NCBI GenBank assembly: GCA_002698745.1
Contig: PAAD01000012.1
Location: forward strand, 1 to 40,891
Reading direction: 5' to 3'
Length of the DNA: 40,891 bases
Source: Flavobacteriaceae bacterium
GTDB lineage: Bacteria > Bacteroidota > Bacteroidia > Flavobacteriales > Flavobacteriaceae
Part shown: in pieces, positions 7,709 through 17,229 of the stretch
How positions within the stretch are numbered: position 1 is the stretch's first letter
How the letters are laid out: each line of letters begins with the position of its first letter
Translations under genes and position numbers: made by a program
The notes under the pieces: model-generated
Told to the model about the DNA's origin: nothing
Databases searched by the model: none
The model's input: only the letters and a program-made list of their open reading frames with translations

Positions 7709-10183
7709 TTATTTCTTTTTGGTACGCTTTTTCTTCTTGGGTTTTTGCTTCTCCAGGTAAGACATCGCTTGTGTAAGCGTCATTTTTGACACATCGATTG
7801 TTTTTTGAAGCTCGACTTTTTGTTTGCCTTTGATGATATTGTGTCTGCCCCAACGTGCTTTTTCAACTTTAACTCCTTCATCCTCCCAATTATGAACAAC
7901 ACGTTCTGATTCTTTTTTCTTCTTGTCCTCAATCAATTGGGAAATATCTGATTCTGTCAAATTATCGAAATCGTATTTCTTTGAAACATTCACAAACCAA
8001 CCATTCCATTTGATAAAAGGACCAAAGCGTCCAACTCCTTTGGTAACTGGCAATTCTTCGTAAGTAGCTATTGGCGCATCAGCGATGCGCTTTTCCTTAA
8101 TTAACTCAATAGCTTCTTCAAGTGTAGTCGACAAAGGGTTTTTCCCATTTGGCAGCGAAATAAATGTTTTTCCGTGACGTACGTAAGGCCCGTAACGTCC
8201 ATTGTTAACGTCAACCGATTCAGATTCAAATTCACCTAAATTCAAGGGTAGTTTGAACAAGTCCAGCGCTTGTTCGAAAGTAATTTTAGTCAATTGTTGA
8301 TCAGGATGTAAACTTGCAAACAAGGGTTTATCTTCATCTTCAGCAGTACCTATTTGAGCCATGGCGCCAAACTTTCCTAATCGAACACTAAGTTGACGTC
8401 CAGTTTTAGGATCTACACCGAGTACGCGCTCGCCAATTTCACGCTGTGCATTTTCTTTGACATCTTCAACGACAGTATGGAAATCTTTATAAAATGATTT
8501 CATCATATTTTTCCAATCTTCATTTCCTAATGCTATCGAATCGAAGCTTTGCTCCACTTCAGCGGTAAAGTTATAATCTACAACGCGAGGGAAATTCTTT
8601 ACTAAAAAGTCATTGACCAGCATTCCTACGTCAGTGGGAACCAATTTGCCTTTTTCAGAACCGATGCGTTCGCTGAGTATTTCTTTTTTGATATCATTTT
8701 GAATCAAAACTAGTTGGGTGTATTTTCTTTCATCGCCCTCAACGGTTCCCTTTTCAATGTATTTACGATTGATAATCGTTGTAATTGTCGGAGCGTAAGT
8801 CGAAGGACGACCGATACCCAACTCTTCTAAACGCTTAACAAGAGAAGCCTCTGAGTAGCGGGATGGAGGTCTGGTAAATCTTTGCGTGGCTGTGATTATT
8901 TTGACGTCTAATTGCTCGCCTTGAGTAACTTTTGGCAACATGCCTTCTTGAGCTTCATCCTCTTCGTCTTTTCCTTCAAGATAGACTTTAAGAAAGCCTT
9001 CAAAAGTAACCACTTCACCGCGAGCGGTAAATTTCTTATCGTGCTTGTCAGCACAAATATGAACAACGGTTCGCTCCAAATTGGCATCGCTCATTTGAGA
9101 GGCTATGGTCCTTTTCCATATCAATTCATAAAGTCGCAGCTCATCAGGTGAAGCATCAATGCGCGTTCTAGCTGGTTTCGTTGGGCGTATTGCTTCGTGC
9201 GCTTCTTGTGCGCCTTTATTTTTTGTTTTGAACACACGGGTATGTGCGTAATCTGGTCCATATAAAGTGGTGATGACCTCACGTGCCTCGTTTAGGGCCT
9301 GTTTGGAAAGATTAACACTGTCTGTTCGCATGTAGGTAATATGCCCTGCCTCGTACAAACGTTGTGCATTTGACATTGTTCTACTTACCGAAAAACCAAG
9401 TTTTCGAGACGCTTCTTGTTGCAGAGTCGAAGTGGTAAAAGGCGCCGTTGGTGATTTGATTGCAGGCCTTTTTTCCAAATTTAATACTGTAAAAATAGCA
9501 TTTATGTTTTGTGATAAAAAGGTCTTTGCCTCCTCCTCAGTTTTGTAAGTAGCTGCAGAAAATGCTTTGATAGATTTTCCTGAACCTGTCAGAAAAATAG
9601 ATTGGATTTTATAAGAAGTTTTTGGTGAGAAGATTTCAATTTCACGTTCGCGTTCCACAATTATACGAACCGATACCGATTGTACACGACCAGCCGAAAG
9701 GCCCCCTTTTACTTTGCGCCACAGTATCGGGGAGAGTTCATAACCAACTAATCGATCTAATACGCGACGAGCTTGTTGTGCGTCTACCAAATGTTGATTA
9801 ATTGATCTTGGGTGCTGGATGGCATTCTGAATGGCATCCTTTGTTATTTCGTGAAAAACAATGCGTTTTGTGCTCTGTTGGTTTAAGTCGAGTTGTTGTA
9901 CAAGGTGCCAAGCAATCGCCTCCCCCTCTCGATCTTCATCGCTTGCAAGCCAAATGGTTTCTGCGTTTTTGGCCAATGTGCGTAGTTCTCGTACTACCTT
10001 TTTCTTGTCATCGTTTACAATGTAGTTTGGACTAAAATCGCCCGCAACATCAACCCCCAACTCCTTGGATGGAAGGTCTGAGATGTGACCGTAGCTAGAA
10101 ACCACTTTGAATTTATCACCCAAAAACTTTTCAATTGTTTTAGCTTTTGCAGGTGATTCAACTATGACTAAATTCTTAGGCAT
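7709..10183 (-). CDS. topA: DNA topoisomerase I (type IA)
   Basis: 824 residues. The N-terminal TOPRIM domain runs from MPKNLVIVESPAKAKTIEKF to SDEDREGEAIAWH (about 81-93). The active-site Tyr is Tyr284 in HITYMRTDSVNLS, with GGLSAGRVQSV at about 160-170. Instead of Cys4 zinc fingers the C-terminus has repeated FG-rich modules (VRLGKFGAMAQIG, NGRYGPYVRHG, GVGRFGPFIKWN, ARWGRHNI) and ends in a Lys-rich tail, as is common in Bacteroidota TopA. The enzyme relaxes negative supercoils through a 5'-phosphotyrosyl intermediate. It has a -7 box at 10202-10209 and is followed after one base by the arginase-fold gene. Confidence 0.97.
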   Translation of the reverse strand: MPKNLVIVESPAKAKTIEKFLGDKFKVVSSYGHISDLPSKELGVDVAGDFSPNYIVNDDKKKVVRELRTLAKNAETIWLASDEDREGEAIAWHLVQQLDLNQQSTKRIVFHEITKDAIQNAIQHPRSINQHLVDAQQARRVLDRLVGYELSPILWRKVKGGLSAGRVQSVSVRIIVEREREIEIFSPKTSYKIQSIFLTGSGKSIKAFSAATYKTEEEAKTFLSQNINAIFTVLNLEKRPAIKSPTAPFTTSTLQQEASRKLGFSVSRTMSNAQRLYEAGHITYMRTDSVNLSKQALNEAREVITTLYGPDYAHTRVFKTKNKGAQEAHEAIRPTKPARTRIDASPDELRLYELIWKRTIASQMSDANLERTVVHICADKHDKKFTARGEVVTFEGFLKVYLEGKDEEDEAQEGMLPKVTQGEQLDVKIITATQRFTRPPSRYSEASLVKRLEELGIGRPSTYAPTITTIINRKYIEKGTVEGDERKYTQLVLIQNDIKKEILSERIGSEKGKLVPTDVGMLVNDFLVKNFPRVVDYNFTAEVEQSFDSIALGNEDWKNMMKSFYKDFHTVVEDVKENAQREIGERVLGVDPKTGRQLSVRLGKFGAMAQIGTAEDEDKPLFASLHPDQQLTKITFEQALDLFKLPLNLGEFESESVDVNNGRYGPYVRHGKTFISLPNGKNPLSTTLEEAIELIKEKRIADAPIATYEELPVTKGVGRFGPFIKWNGWFVNVSKKYDFDNLTESDISQLIEDKKKKESERVVHNWEDEGVKVEKARWGRHNIIKGKQKVELQKTIDVSKMTLTQAMSYLEKQKPKKKKRTKKK

Positions 10184-10201
10184 TGATAGAAATTAAAGTA
10201 A

Positions 10202-10209
10202 CAAAAGTA
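10202..10209 (-). promoter_or_regulatory. -7 element (TACTTTTG) for topA
   Basis: The minus strand reads TACTTTTG, a full TAnnTTTG match about 20 nt upstream of the topA ATG. No good TTTG -33 box is seen. The short 5' leader fits others in this window. Confidence 0.5.
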
Positions 10210-10403
10210 GGCGAATTTATGTTTTGTAAAAATTATGAAACCGTATTTAACTTTAAAAAAACTTTAGGACAGTATTTTTTTTAATCAAAAGGAATGATTT
10301 TAATGCATGGCTTTAAACCACTGCAATATCAAATATAATTACGTTTTTATATGCTAAATTTTGATGGAAAATATCTTTTGTTTTAAAAAACTTGTGGTGT
10401 TGC

Positions 10404-10454
10404 ATTGACAAAAACCTGACAAAATGTCAATTTCGATGATATTTTGTACTTTTG
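10404..10454 (+). promoter_or_regulatory. miaB promoter with TGACA inverted/direct repeats
   Basis: TACTTTTG at 10447-10454 matches the Bacteroidota -7 element and lies 20 nt before the miaB ATG at 10474. Just upstream, TGACA occurs at 10406-10410 and 10417-10421 and its complement TGTCA at 10425-10429. TGACA-AAA-TGTCA makes a 13-bp palindrome. ATTGACA (10404-10410) also pairs with TGTCAAT (10425-10431). The position over the -20 to -45 region suggests an operator or activator site. Confidence 0.4.
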
Positions 10455-10473
10455 TTTACTCAAAAAAAAAGAC

Positions 10474-11958
10474 ATGCCAATCGCGCAGTTTGTTGATCCA
10501 AAAAACCCAAATGCCTACAATGGCGAGGTACTGACTCTTTCTAATGACTCAAACAGCAAGGGTACAAAAAAAATGTTTATCGAATCATATGGCTGTCAAA
10601 TGAATTTTTCTGATAGCGAGATTGTTGCGTCCATATTAGCCGAGGCCGGCTATCAGATAACAAACGAACTTAACGAAGCTGACCTAATACTAGTCAATAC
10701 CTGTTCTATTAGAGATAAGGCTGAGCAGACTATTCGCAAACGTCTTACCACTTTTCAGAAAGTTAAGAAATCCAACCCTAATCTAAAAGTTGGTGTTTTA
10801 GGTTGTATGGCCGAAAGGCTTAAAAGTGCTTTTTTAGAAGAAGAAAAAATTGTTGATTTGGTAGTAGGACCCGATTCCTACAAAGACCTCCCAAAACTTG
10901 TAGCAGAAGTTGAATCAGGTAGAGAAGCTGTTAATGTTATACTTTCAAAAGAAGAAACATACGGCGATGTGCAACCTGTCCGATTGCAATCAAATGGGGT
11001 AACAGCTTTTGTTTCCATCACACGTGGTTGTGATAACATGTGTACGTTCTGCGTGGTCCCTTTTACGCGTGGACGTGAGCGGAGTCGAGACCCAAAAAGT
11101 ATTTTATTTGAAGTTAGTAATCTAGCCAAAAATGGCTTTAAGGAAGTTACCCTTCTGGGGCAAAACGTCGATAGTTACCTTTGGTATGGAGGTGGTCCTA
11201 AAAAAGACTTTCGAAAAGCTAGCCCGCTGCAACAAAAAACTGCCGTTCAATTTCATCATTTGTTGGACATAGTAGCACAAGCACATCCAGGTATTCGTAT
11301 ACGTTTTTCTACTTCCAATCCACAAGACATGACTCGAGACTTACTTCACATCATGTCTAAGCACCCTAACATTTGCAATCACATCCACCTCCCAGTTCAA
11401 TCTGGTAGTAATGAAGTTCTCAAAGCCATGAACCGTCAGCACACACGTGAAGAGTACATGGCATTAATTAACGATATAAAACATATTTTACCAGATTGTG
11501 GTATATCCCAAGACATGATTGCTGGCTTTCCAAACGAAACAGAACAAAATCATAAAGATACACTTGACCTAATGGAATATGTTACCTACGACTTTGGATT
11601 TATGTTTATGTATTCCGAGCGACCTGGCACTCCTGCTGCAAAAAAATTAAAAGATAATATTCCAGAAAATATCAAAAAAAGAAGACTTCAGGAAATTGTT
11701 GATATGCAACAAAAACACGGACGTATTAGAAACGAGCAACAACTTGGAAAAATATTAGAGGTACTTGTTGAAAAAACATCTAAACGATCTGAGCACCAAT
11801 GGAGCGGAAGAGCACAACAAAACACCGTTGTCGTTTTCCCAAAAAGCGATTATAAAATAGGTGATTTTGTTTCTGTTATAATTGAATCTTGCACCTCTGC
11901 AACGCTTGTTGGTACTGCTGTAGGATATGGCCCAACTCAAAAATATCATTATGGATAA
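10474..11958 (+). CDS. miaB: tRNA (A37) methylthiotransferase MiaB
   Basis: 494 residues from ATG 10474. An in-frame TTG at 10444 would put the start upstream of, and its second codon inside, the -7 promoter box, so I reject it. The N-terminal UPF0004 domain has the three auxiliary-cluster cysteines Cys41 (ESYGCQMN), Cys77 (VNTCSIRDKAE) and Cys111 (LGCMAERL). The radical-SAM domain has Cys186, Cys190 and Cys193 in RGCDNMCTFC. A TRAM-like domain ends the protein. MiaB converts N6-isopentenyladenosine at position 37 of tRNAs reading UNN codons to its 2-methylthio form. It is first in a run with the sigma-54 activator (8-bp overlap), lptE, a TPR gene and secG. Confidence 0.96.
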   Translation: MPIAQFVDPKNPNAYNGEVLTLSNDSNSKGTKKMFIESYGCQMNFSDSEIVASILAEAGYQITNELNEADLILVNTCSIRDKAEQTIRKRLTTFQKVKKSNPNLKVGVLGCMAERLKSAFLEEEKIVDLVVGPDSYKDLPKLVAEVESGREAVNVILSKEETYGDVQPVRLQSNGVTAFVSITRGCDNMCTFCVVPFTRGRERSRDPKSILFEVSNLAKNGFKEVTLLGQNVDSYLWYGGGPKKDFRKASPLQQKTAVQFHHLLDIVAQAHPGIRIRFSTSNPQDMTRDLLHIMSKHPNICNHIHLPVQSGSNEVLKAMNRQHTREEYMALINDIKHILPDCGISQDMIAGFPNETEQNHKDTLDLMEYVTYDFGFMFMYSERPGTPAAKKLKDNIPENIKKRRLQEIVDMQQKHGRIRNEQQLGKILEVLVEKTSKRSEHQWSGRAQQNTVVVFPKSDYKIGDFVSVIIESCTSATLVGTAVGYGPTQKYHYG

Positions 11959-13195
11959 TGTTAAAAATATAAAGCAACGTTTTGCTATAATTGGCAATGA
12001 TCCTCAACTTAATTTTGCCATTGGCAAGGGAATTCGTGTGGCTCCCACAGAAATTTCCGTTTTGGTAACGGGAGAGTCTGGTGTGGGTAAAGAAATTTTT
12101 CCACGCATCATTCATCAATTATCAAACCGTAAACACGGAAAGTTTATCGCAGTTAACTGCGGTGCTATTCCAGAGGGAACCATAGATTCTGAATTGTTTG
12201 GGCACGAAAAAGGCGCCTTTACTGGAGCCACCCAAACTCGAAAGGGTTACTTCGAAGTAGCCGATGGTGGTACCATATTTTTGGACGAAGTTGGAGAGCT
12301 TCCATTATCTACCCAAGTAAGACTACTTCGGGTTTTGGAAAACGGTGAATTTTTAAAGGTTGGGTCGTCTAAAGTGCAAAAAACTGATGTACGATTAGTG
12401 GCGGCAACCAATTTACCTATGCTCGAAGCCATCCATAAAGGGAAATTTAGAGAAGATTTATACTACAGGCTAAGCACGGTTGAAATCAACCTGCCGCCGC
12501 TTAGAGACAGAAAGGGTGATATTCACCTATTGTTTCGAAAGTTTGCTGCTGACTTTGCGCAAAAATACCGCATGCCTACCGTGCGCTTAGACGACAAGGC
12601 ACAAACACTACTTAAGCAACAACCATGGGATGGAAATATCCGACAGTTGCGAAACATTGCAGAGCAACTATCGGTTTTAGAACAAGAGAGAAACATCAAT
12701 GTGCAAATTTTAAGCCAATACCTTCCTGCGACAAAAGCAAATCTGCCTGCGATTATTGACCTAAAAGAATCTGGTGGTGATTTTTCTTCAGAACGTGAAA
12801 TTCTATATAAGATACTTTTTGATATGAAAGCTGATCTCAACGATTTGAAAAAACTTACACATGAGCTCATGAATACTTCAAGTATGGATCAAGCTAAAGC
12901 CCAACACGAGGGATTAATTGATAAAATATACGGAGACAAAGCCAATGAAGAAGAGCCCTATCAGTTACAAAGTACTACTGCAGCCACCACATTGCAACAA
13001 GATTTTAATGACCGATATGAGTATGCGGAAGAAATTGAGGAGGCAGAAACCCTATCTTTACAGGATAAAGAGTTAGAGCTAATTGTTAAAGCATTGGAAC
13101 GCAACAAGGGTAGAAGAAAGGCTGCAGCTGCAGAATTGGGTATTTCGGAGCGCACACTTTATCGAAAAATTAAACAATTTGATTTAGACAAATAA
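11951..13195 (+). CDS. Sigma-54-dependent transcriptional activator (AAA+ / Fis-HTH, no receiver)
   Basis: 414 residues from ATG 11951, which overlaps the miaB stop; an ATG at 11927 is also in frame but lies deeper in miaB. The AAA+ domain starts almost at once: Walker A GESGVGKE (41-48), the sigma-54-contacting loop GAFTGA (88-93) and Walker B GTIFLDEVGEL (about 107-117). A Fis-type helix-turn-helix ends the protein (NKGRRKAAAAELGISERTLYRKI). There is no response-regulator, GAF or PAS input domain, so activity is probably set by expression level or a partner. A 90-residue acidic linker, about 280-370, separates AAA+ and HTH. A sigma-54-type promoter is seen 1.5 kb downstream at groES. Confidence 0.93.
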   Translation: MDNVKNIKQRFAIIGNDPQLNFAIGKGIRVAPTEISVLVTGESGVGKEIFPRIIHQLSNRKHGKFIAVNCGAIPEGTIDSELFGHEKGAFTGATQTRKGYFEVADGGTIFLDEVGELPLSTQVRLLRVLENGEFLKVGSSKVQKTDVRLVAATNLPMLEAIHKGKFREDLYYRLSTVEINLPPLRDRKGDIHLLFRKFAADFAQKYRMPTVRLDDKAQTLLKQQPWDGNIRQLRNIAEQLSVLEQERNINVQILSQYLPATKANLPAIIDLKESGGDFSSEREILYKILFDMKADLNDLKKLTHELMNTSSMDQAKAQHEGLIDKIYGDKANEEEPYQLQSTTAATTLQQDFNDRYEYAEEIEEAETLSLQDKELELIVKALERNKGRRKAAAAELGISERTLYRKIKQFDLDK

Positions 13196-13196
13196 T

Positions 13197-13703
13197 ATGA
13201 AAAAACTCGTTTTTTTAATTTTTGTTTTACTTATGGGTTGCAAGTATTATTCATTCACGGGGGCTTCAATTCCAAAGGGTGCAGAGACAGTTCAAGTTAA
13301 TTTTTTTGTAAACAATGCCGCAAATGAAGTAGGTTCCGTTTTTGAACCAGGTCTAGATCGTGATTTTACAAATGCTGTTCAAGAAATGTTGCTCAATCAA
13401 ACTAACTTAGATCTGACAAATGTAAATGGGAATTTAATTTATGAAGGGGAAATTGTAACTTATCGGGTGACTCCCATGACTGCAACAGCTCAAGAAACTG
13501 CAGCACAAAACAGACTTACTATGGGCGTTAACGTGCGTTATTTTAACACACTCAACGACGAAGATGATTTTGAAAAAAAGTTTAGTTTCTTTTACGATTT
13601 TGATGCTGCTACTCAAGTTCAAGCGATACAATCAGAAGCACATGAAATACTATTCGAACGAATTACTCAAGACATTTTTAATGAATCTTTAGCAAAATGG
13701 TAA
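13197..13703 (+). CDS. lptE: LptE-family outer-membrane LPS-assembly lipoprotein
   Basis: 168 residues starting 1 nt after the activator gene. The lipobox is LLMGC (Cys15), followed by KYYSFTGASIPKGAETVQVNFFVNNA, the usual start of Bacteroidota LptE-like proteins (LptE/DUF4292-type naming varies). The protein has the alternating strand pattern seen in the family, for example NGNLIYEGEIVTYRVTPM. LptE plugs the LptD barrel that inserts lipopolysaccharide in the outer leaflet. Its position in the miaB-activator-lptE-TPR-secG run is typical of Flavobacteriaceae. Overlaps the next gene by 7 bp. Confidence 0.85.
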   Translation: MKKLVFLIFVLLMGCKYYSFTGASIPKGAETVQVNFFVNNAANEVGSVFEPGLDRDFTNAVQEMLLNQTNLDLTNVNGNLIYEGEIVTYRVTPMTATAQETAAQNRLTMGVNVRYFNTLNDEDDFEKKFSFFYDFDAATQVQAIQSEAHEILFERITQDIFNESLAKW

Positions 13704-14308
13704 ACAGCGAAGGTACATATTTGACAAAATTAATTGAGCAGGGATACGATGACCCAGAAGCTACATTAAACCGTGTAGATACCCTCATACAACAATATCC
13801 CTATTTTCAAGCACTATACCATCTAAGCTGGCAAATTGCCGAAAAGCATGAACTAAAGCAGGCAACTTCTTTTTTAGCATCCTGTGCAATACACACCAAA
13901 AATAGATTACACTTAATCAAATCGCCTACAGGTGATGCAGAACGTGTCACACTTGCGCAACAAATTCATGAAGTAGACCAGGTCATGTCGTTTATGGATT
14001 GGTTACGCCAAATAGATGATTGCTTGCCGAAAGAAACTAATCAAGAGCTGCTCATTGATAAATTCATTTCCAATACTCCTAAAATTGGTATAGTAAAAGA
14101 TGACAAAAAAACAGTTGATTTAACCCAAAAACAGCGATTTGATTACAAATCACTGATGACGGAGACCTTGGCAAAGATCTATGTAAAGCAGGGGAAATTT
14201 AAAAACGCAATAAACGCCTATGAAATATTGGCATTGAAATATCCAGAAAAAAGTAGTTTATTTGCAAACCAAATTAAAAAAATTAAGAAAGCACAAAACA
14301 AAAGTTAA
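13697..14308 (+). CDS. TPR-like protein of unknown function
   Basis: 203 residues, all-helical and soluble with no signal peptide. The N-terminal part (about 20-70) reads LNRVDTLIQQYPYFQALYHLSWQIAEKH, similar to tetratricopeptide pairs. The C-terminal part (about 155-195) has a clearer TPR: MTETLAKIYVKQGKFKNAINAYEILALKYP. The middle is less regular. It overlaps lptE and is 1 nt from secG, so it is co-transcribed with envelope genes. A scaffold or adaptor role is an inference from the TPR only. Confidence 0.75.
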   Translation: MVNSEGTYLTKLIEQGYDDPEATLNRVDTLIQQYPYFQALYHLSWQIAEKHELKQATSFLASCAIHTKNRLHLIKSPTGDAERVTLAQQIHEVDQVMSFMDWLRQIDDCLPKETNQELLIDKFISNTPKIGIVKDDKKTVDLTQKQRFDYKSLMTETLAKIYVKQGKFKNAINAYEILALKYPEKSSLFANQIKKIKKAQNKS

Positions 14309-14309
14309 T

Positions 14310-14654
14310 ATGAGTTCATTTTCCGTTTTTCTAGTACTAACAATCATAGTTTGCTTTCTGCTAATCTTAGTGGTAATGGTTCAAAATCCTAAAGGAGGTG
14401 GTCTTTCATCTGCATTTGGTGGGAGCTCTCAACAACTTGGTGGTGTTCAAAAAACGACCGACTTCCTAGATAAAAGCACCTGGGTGCTCGCTACTTTATT
14501 ATTAGTGCTTGTTCTGATTTCTAACTCCATGATTAGCATGCCGTCAAATGCGGGTGAGTCTACATTAATTGACGAAACAACAATTGAAGAAAGCATTCCG
14601 GAAGCTATTCCAGAGCAACTTCCCGAGTTACCACAAACAGACGGAGAGAACTAA
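14310..14654 (+). CDS. secG: SecG, Sec translocon auxiliary subunit
   Basis: 114 residues from ATG 14310; an in-frame ATG at 14262 lies inside the upstream gene and would add a charged, non-homologous start. Two transmembrane helices (4-24 and about 56-72) flank the conserved loop MVQNPKGGGLSSAFGG (23-38), the SecG hallmark. The C-terminal tail is acidic and Pro-rich (EESIPEAIPEQLPELP), common in Bacteroidota. SecG assists SecYE/SecA-driven export. It ends the miaB-led run. A weak hairpin with a T-run follows at about 14658-14691. Confidence 0.93.
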   Translation: MSSFSVFLVLTIIVCFLLILVVMVQNPKGGGLSSAFGGSSQQLGGVQKTTDFLDKSTWVLATLLLVLVLISNSMISMPSNAGESTLIDETTIEESIPEAIPEQLPELPQTDGEN

Positions 14655-14657
14655 AAT

Positions 14658-14691
14658 GTCAAGCTGTCAGTTTTTTGACTCATTTTTTCTT
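14658..14691 (+). terminator. Possible weak terminator after secG
   Basis: GTCAA and TTGAC arms with a long loop containing a second CTGTCAG / GACTCA option, followed by a run of six T. The stem is only 5 bp, so this is a weak call. It separates secG from the groES promoter. Confidence 0.35.
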
Positions 14692-14702
14692 ATTATTTGA
14701 TA

Positions 14703-14718
14703 TGGCACAGTTGATGCA
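14703..14718 (+). promoter_or_regulatory. Candidate sigma-54 (-24/-12) promoter for groESL
   Basis: TGGCAC AGTTG ATGCA fits the -24/-12 consensus TGGCACGNNNNTTGCW at all but two positions and keeps the invariant GG-N10-GC spacing. It ends 30 nt before the groES ATG, giving an expected leader of about 20 nt. No TAnnTTTG box is obvious in this 94-bp gap. A sigma-54 activator is encoded 1.5 kb upstream on the same strand. Confidence 0.5.
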
Positions 14719-14748
14719 ATATAATTTTTATAAACTAAATTTTTAGAC

Positions 14749-15030
14749 ATGAGTACGATCAATATTAAACCTTTAGCTGATCGTGTCGTAATTGCACCAT
14801 TAGCTGCAGAAACGACCACAGCATCAGGAATTATTATTCCGGATACAGCTAAAGAAAAACCACAAAAAGGAACTGTAGTTGCTACAGGACCAGGGACTAA
14901 AGACGATGCTATCACTGTAAAGATTGGCGATAACGTGTTGTATGGTAAATATGCTGGTACAGAACTAAAATTAGACGGTGGCGATTATATCATCATGCGT
15001 GAAAGCGACATTCTAGGAATAATTTCATAA
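14749..15030 (+). CDS. groES: Co-chaperonin GroES
   Basis: 93 residues, the full Cpn10 length. [27 protein letters not shown] includes the mobile loop that contacts GroEL, and the C-terminal half reads [28 protein letters not shown]. It forms the heptameric lid of the folding chamber. It is 9 nt upstream of groEL and forms a two-gene operon that ends at the terminator at 16693-16717. The upstream gap holds a sigma-54-like promoter rather than an evident CIRCE or housekeeping element. Confidence 0.98.
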   Translation: MSTINIKPLADRVVIAPLAAETTTASGIIIPDTAKEKPQKGTVVATGPGTKDDAITVKIGDNVLYGKYAGTELKLDGGDYIIMRESDILGIIS

Positions 15031-16677
<1,647 letters not shown>

Positions 16678-16692
16678 AGAATCCATTATACG

Positions 16693-16717
16693 CTGCCCCT
16701 TTATGGGGCAGTTTTTT
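16693..16717 (+). terminator. Strong terminator of groESL, abutting the next start codon
   Basis: CTGCCCC, loop TTTAT, GGGGCAG, then TTTTTT: a perfect 7-bp, GC-rich stem with a six-T tract. The T tract is followed without any gap by ATG 16718, the likely start of the GAF gene. Confidence 0.9.
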
Positions 16718-17188
16718 ATGTACAAATCCTTACTTGAAGATATTGCCCAGTATTTATGGCAAAATCCAGATCCACTACAGGCACTGGAATGGGTTTGTAC
16801 TGAAATACAGCAAAAACTCTTTTTATACGATTGGGTAGGATTCTATTTTCATAATCTCGAAAAAGAAGAACTCCACCTAAAAGCATTTGCTGGAAAACCA
16901 ACAGACCATACAGTTATCCCTTTTGGAAAAGGTATCTGCGGACAGGTAGCTTTGAGCAACCAAAACTTTGTGGTTGCCGACGTGTCTAAGCATGAAAACT
17001 ATATAGCTTGTAGCTTAAACGTGAAGTCTGAAATTGTAGTCCCGCTTTTTGTCGAAGGGAAAAATATTGGGCAAATTGATGTTGATTCTAATACAGCCCA
17101 TGCTTTTAAAAAAAAAGACGAGGTATTTTTGGTTGATGTAAATCGTCTAGTTGCTGCTTATATATTGCGTTCAAAAGTGAGCCTTTAG
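16718..17188 (+). CDS. GAF-domain protein, free-methionine-(R)-sulfoxide reductase-like
   Basis: 156 residues from ATG 16718. An in-frame ATG at 16703 lies within the groEL terminator hairpin and is rejected. The whole protein is one GAF domain with the fRMsr layout: LYDWVGFYFHNLEKEELHL, GKGICGQVALSNQNFVVADVS, NYIACSLNVKSEIVVPLFVEGKNIGQIDVDS. Cys74 (GICG) and Cys98 (IACS) match two of the three redox cysteines of E. coli fRMsr (Cys94 and Cys118 as I recall); the third is absent. fRMsr reduces free methionine-R-sulfoxide using thioredoxin, but the IAC-S in place of IAC-D leaves activity uncertain. It sits between groEL and purH. Confidence 0.8.
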   Translation: MYKSLLEDIAQYLWQNPDPLQALEWVCTEIQQKLFLYDWVGFYFHNLEKEELHLKAFAGKPTDHTVIPFGKGICGQVALSNQNFVVADVSKHENYIACSLNVKSEIVVPLFVEGKNIGQIDVDSNTAHAFKKKDEVFLVDVNRLVAAYILRSKVSL

Positions 17189-17202
17189 TGCGATAAAATT
17201 CC

Positions 17203-17210
17203 TACTTTTG
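17203..17210 (+). promoter_or_regulatory. -7 element (TACTTTTG) for purH
   Basis: Full TAnnTTTG match 20 nt before the purH ATG, the same spacing as at miaB and topA. No clear TTTG -33 box. Confidence 0.5.
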
Positions 17211-17229
17211 TGCTTTCAATTTTTATTTC

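Noticed and set aside
10444-10473. TTG-initiated N-terminal extension of miaB
   Set aside because: It begins just upstream of the TACTTTTG -7 box (10447-10454) and runs through it; ATG 10474 fits the promoter spacing and the family start.
16703-16717. ATG 16703 as start of the GAF gene
   Set aside because: This start codon is part of the groEL terminator hairpin, and the residues it adds (MGQFF) are just the translated stem and T-tract.
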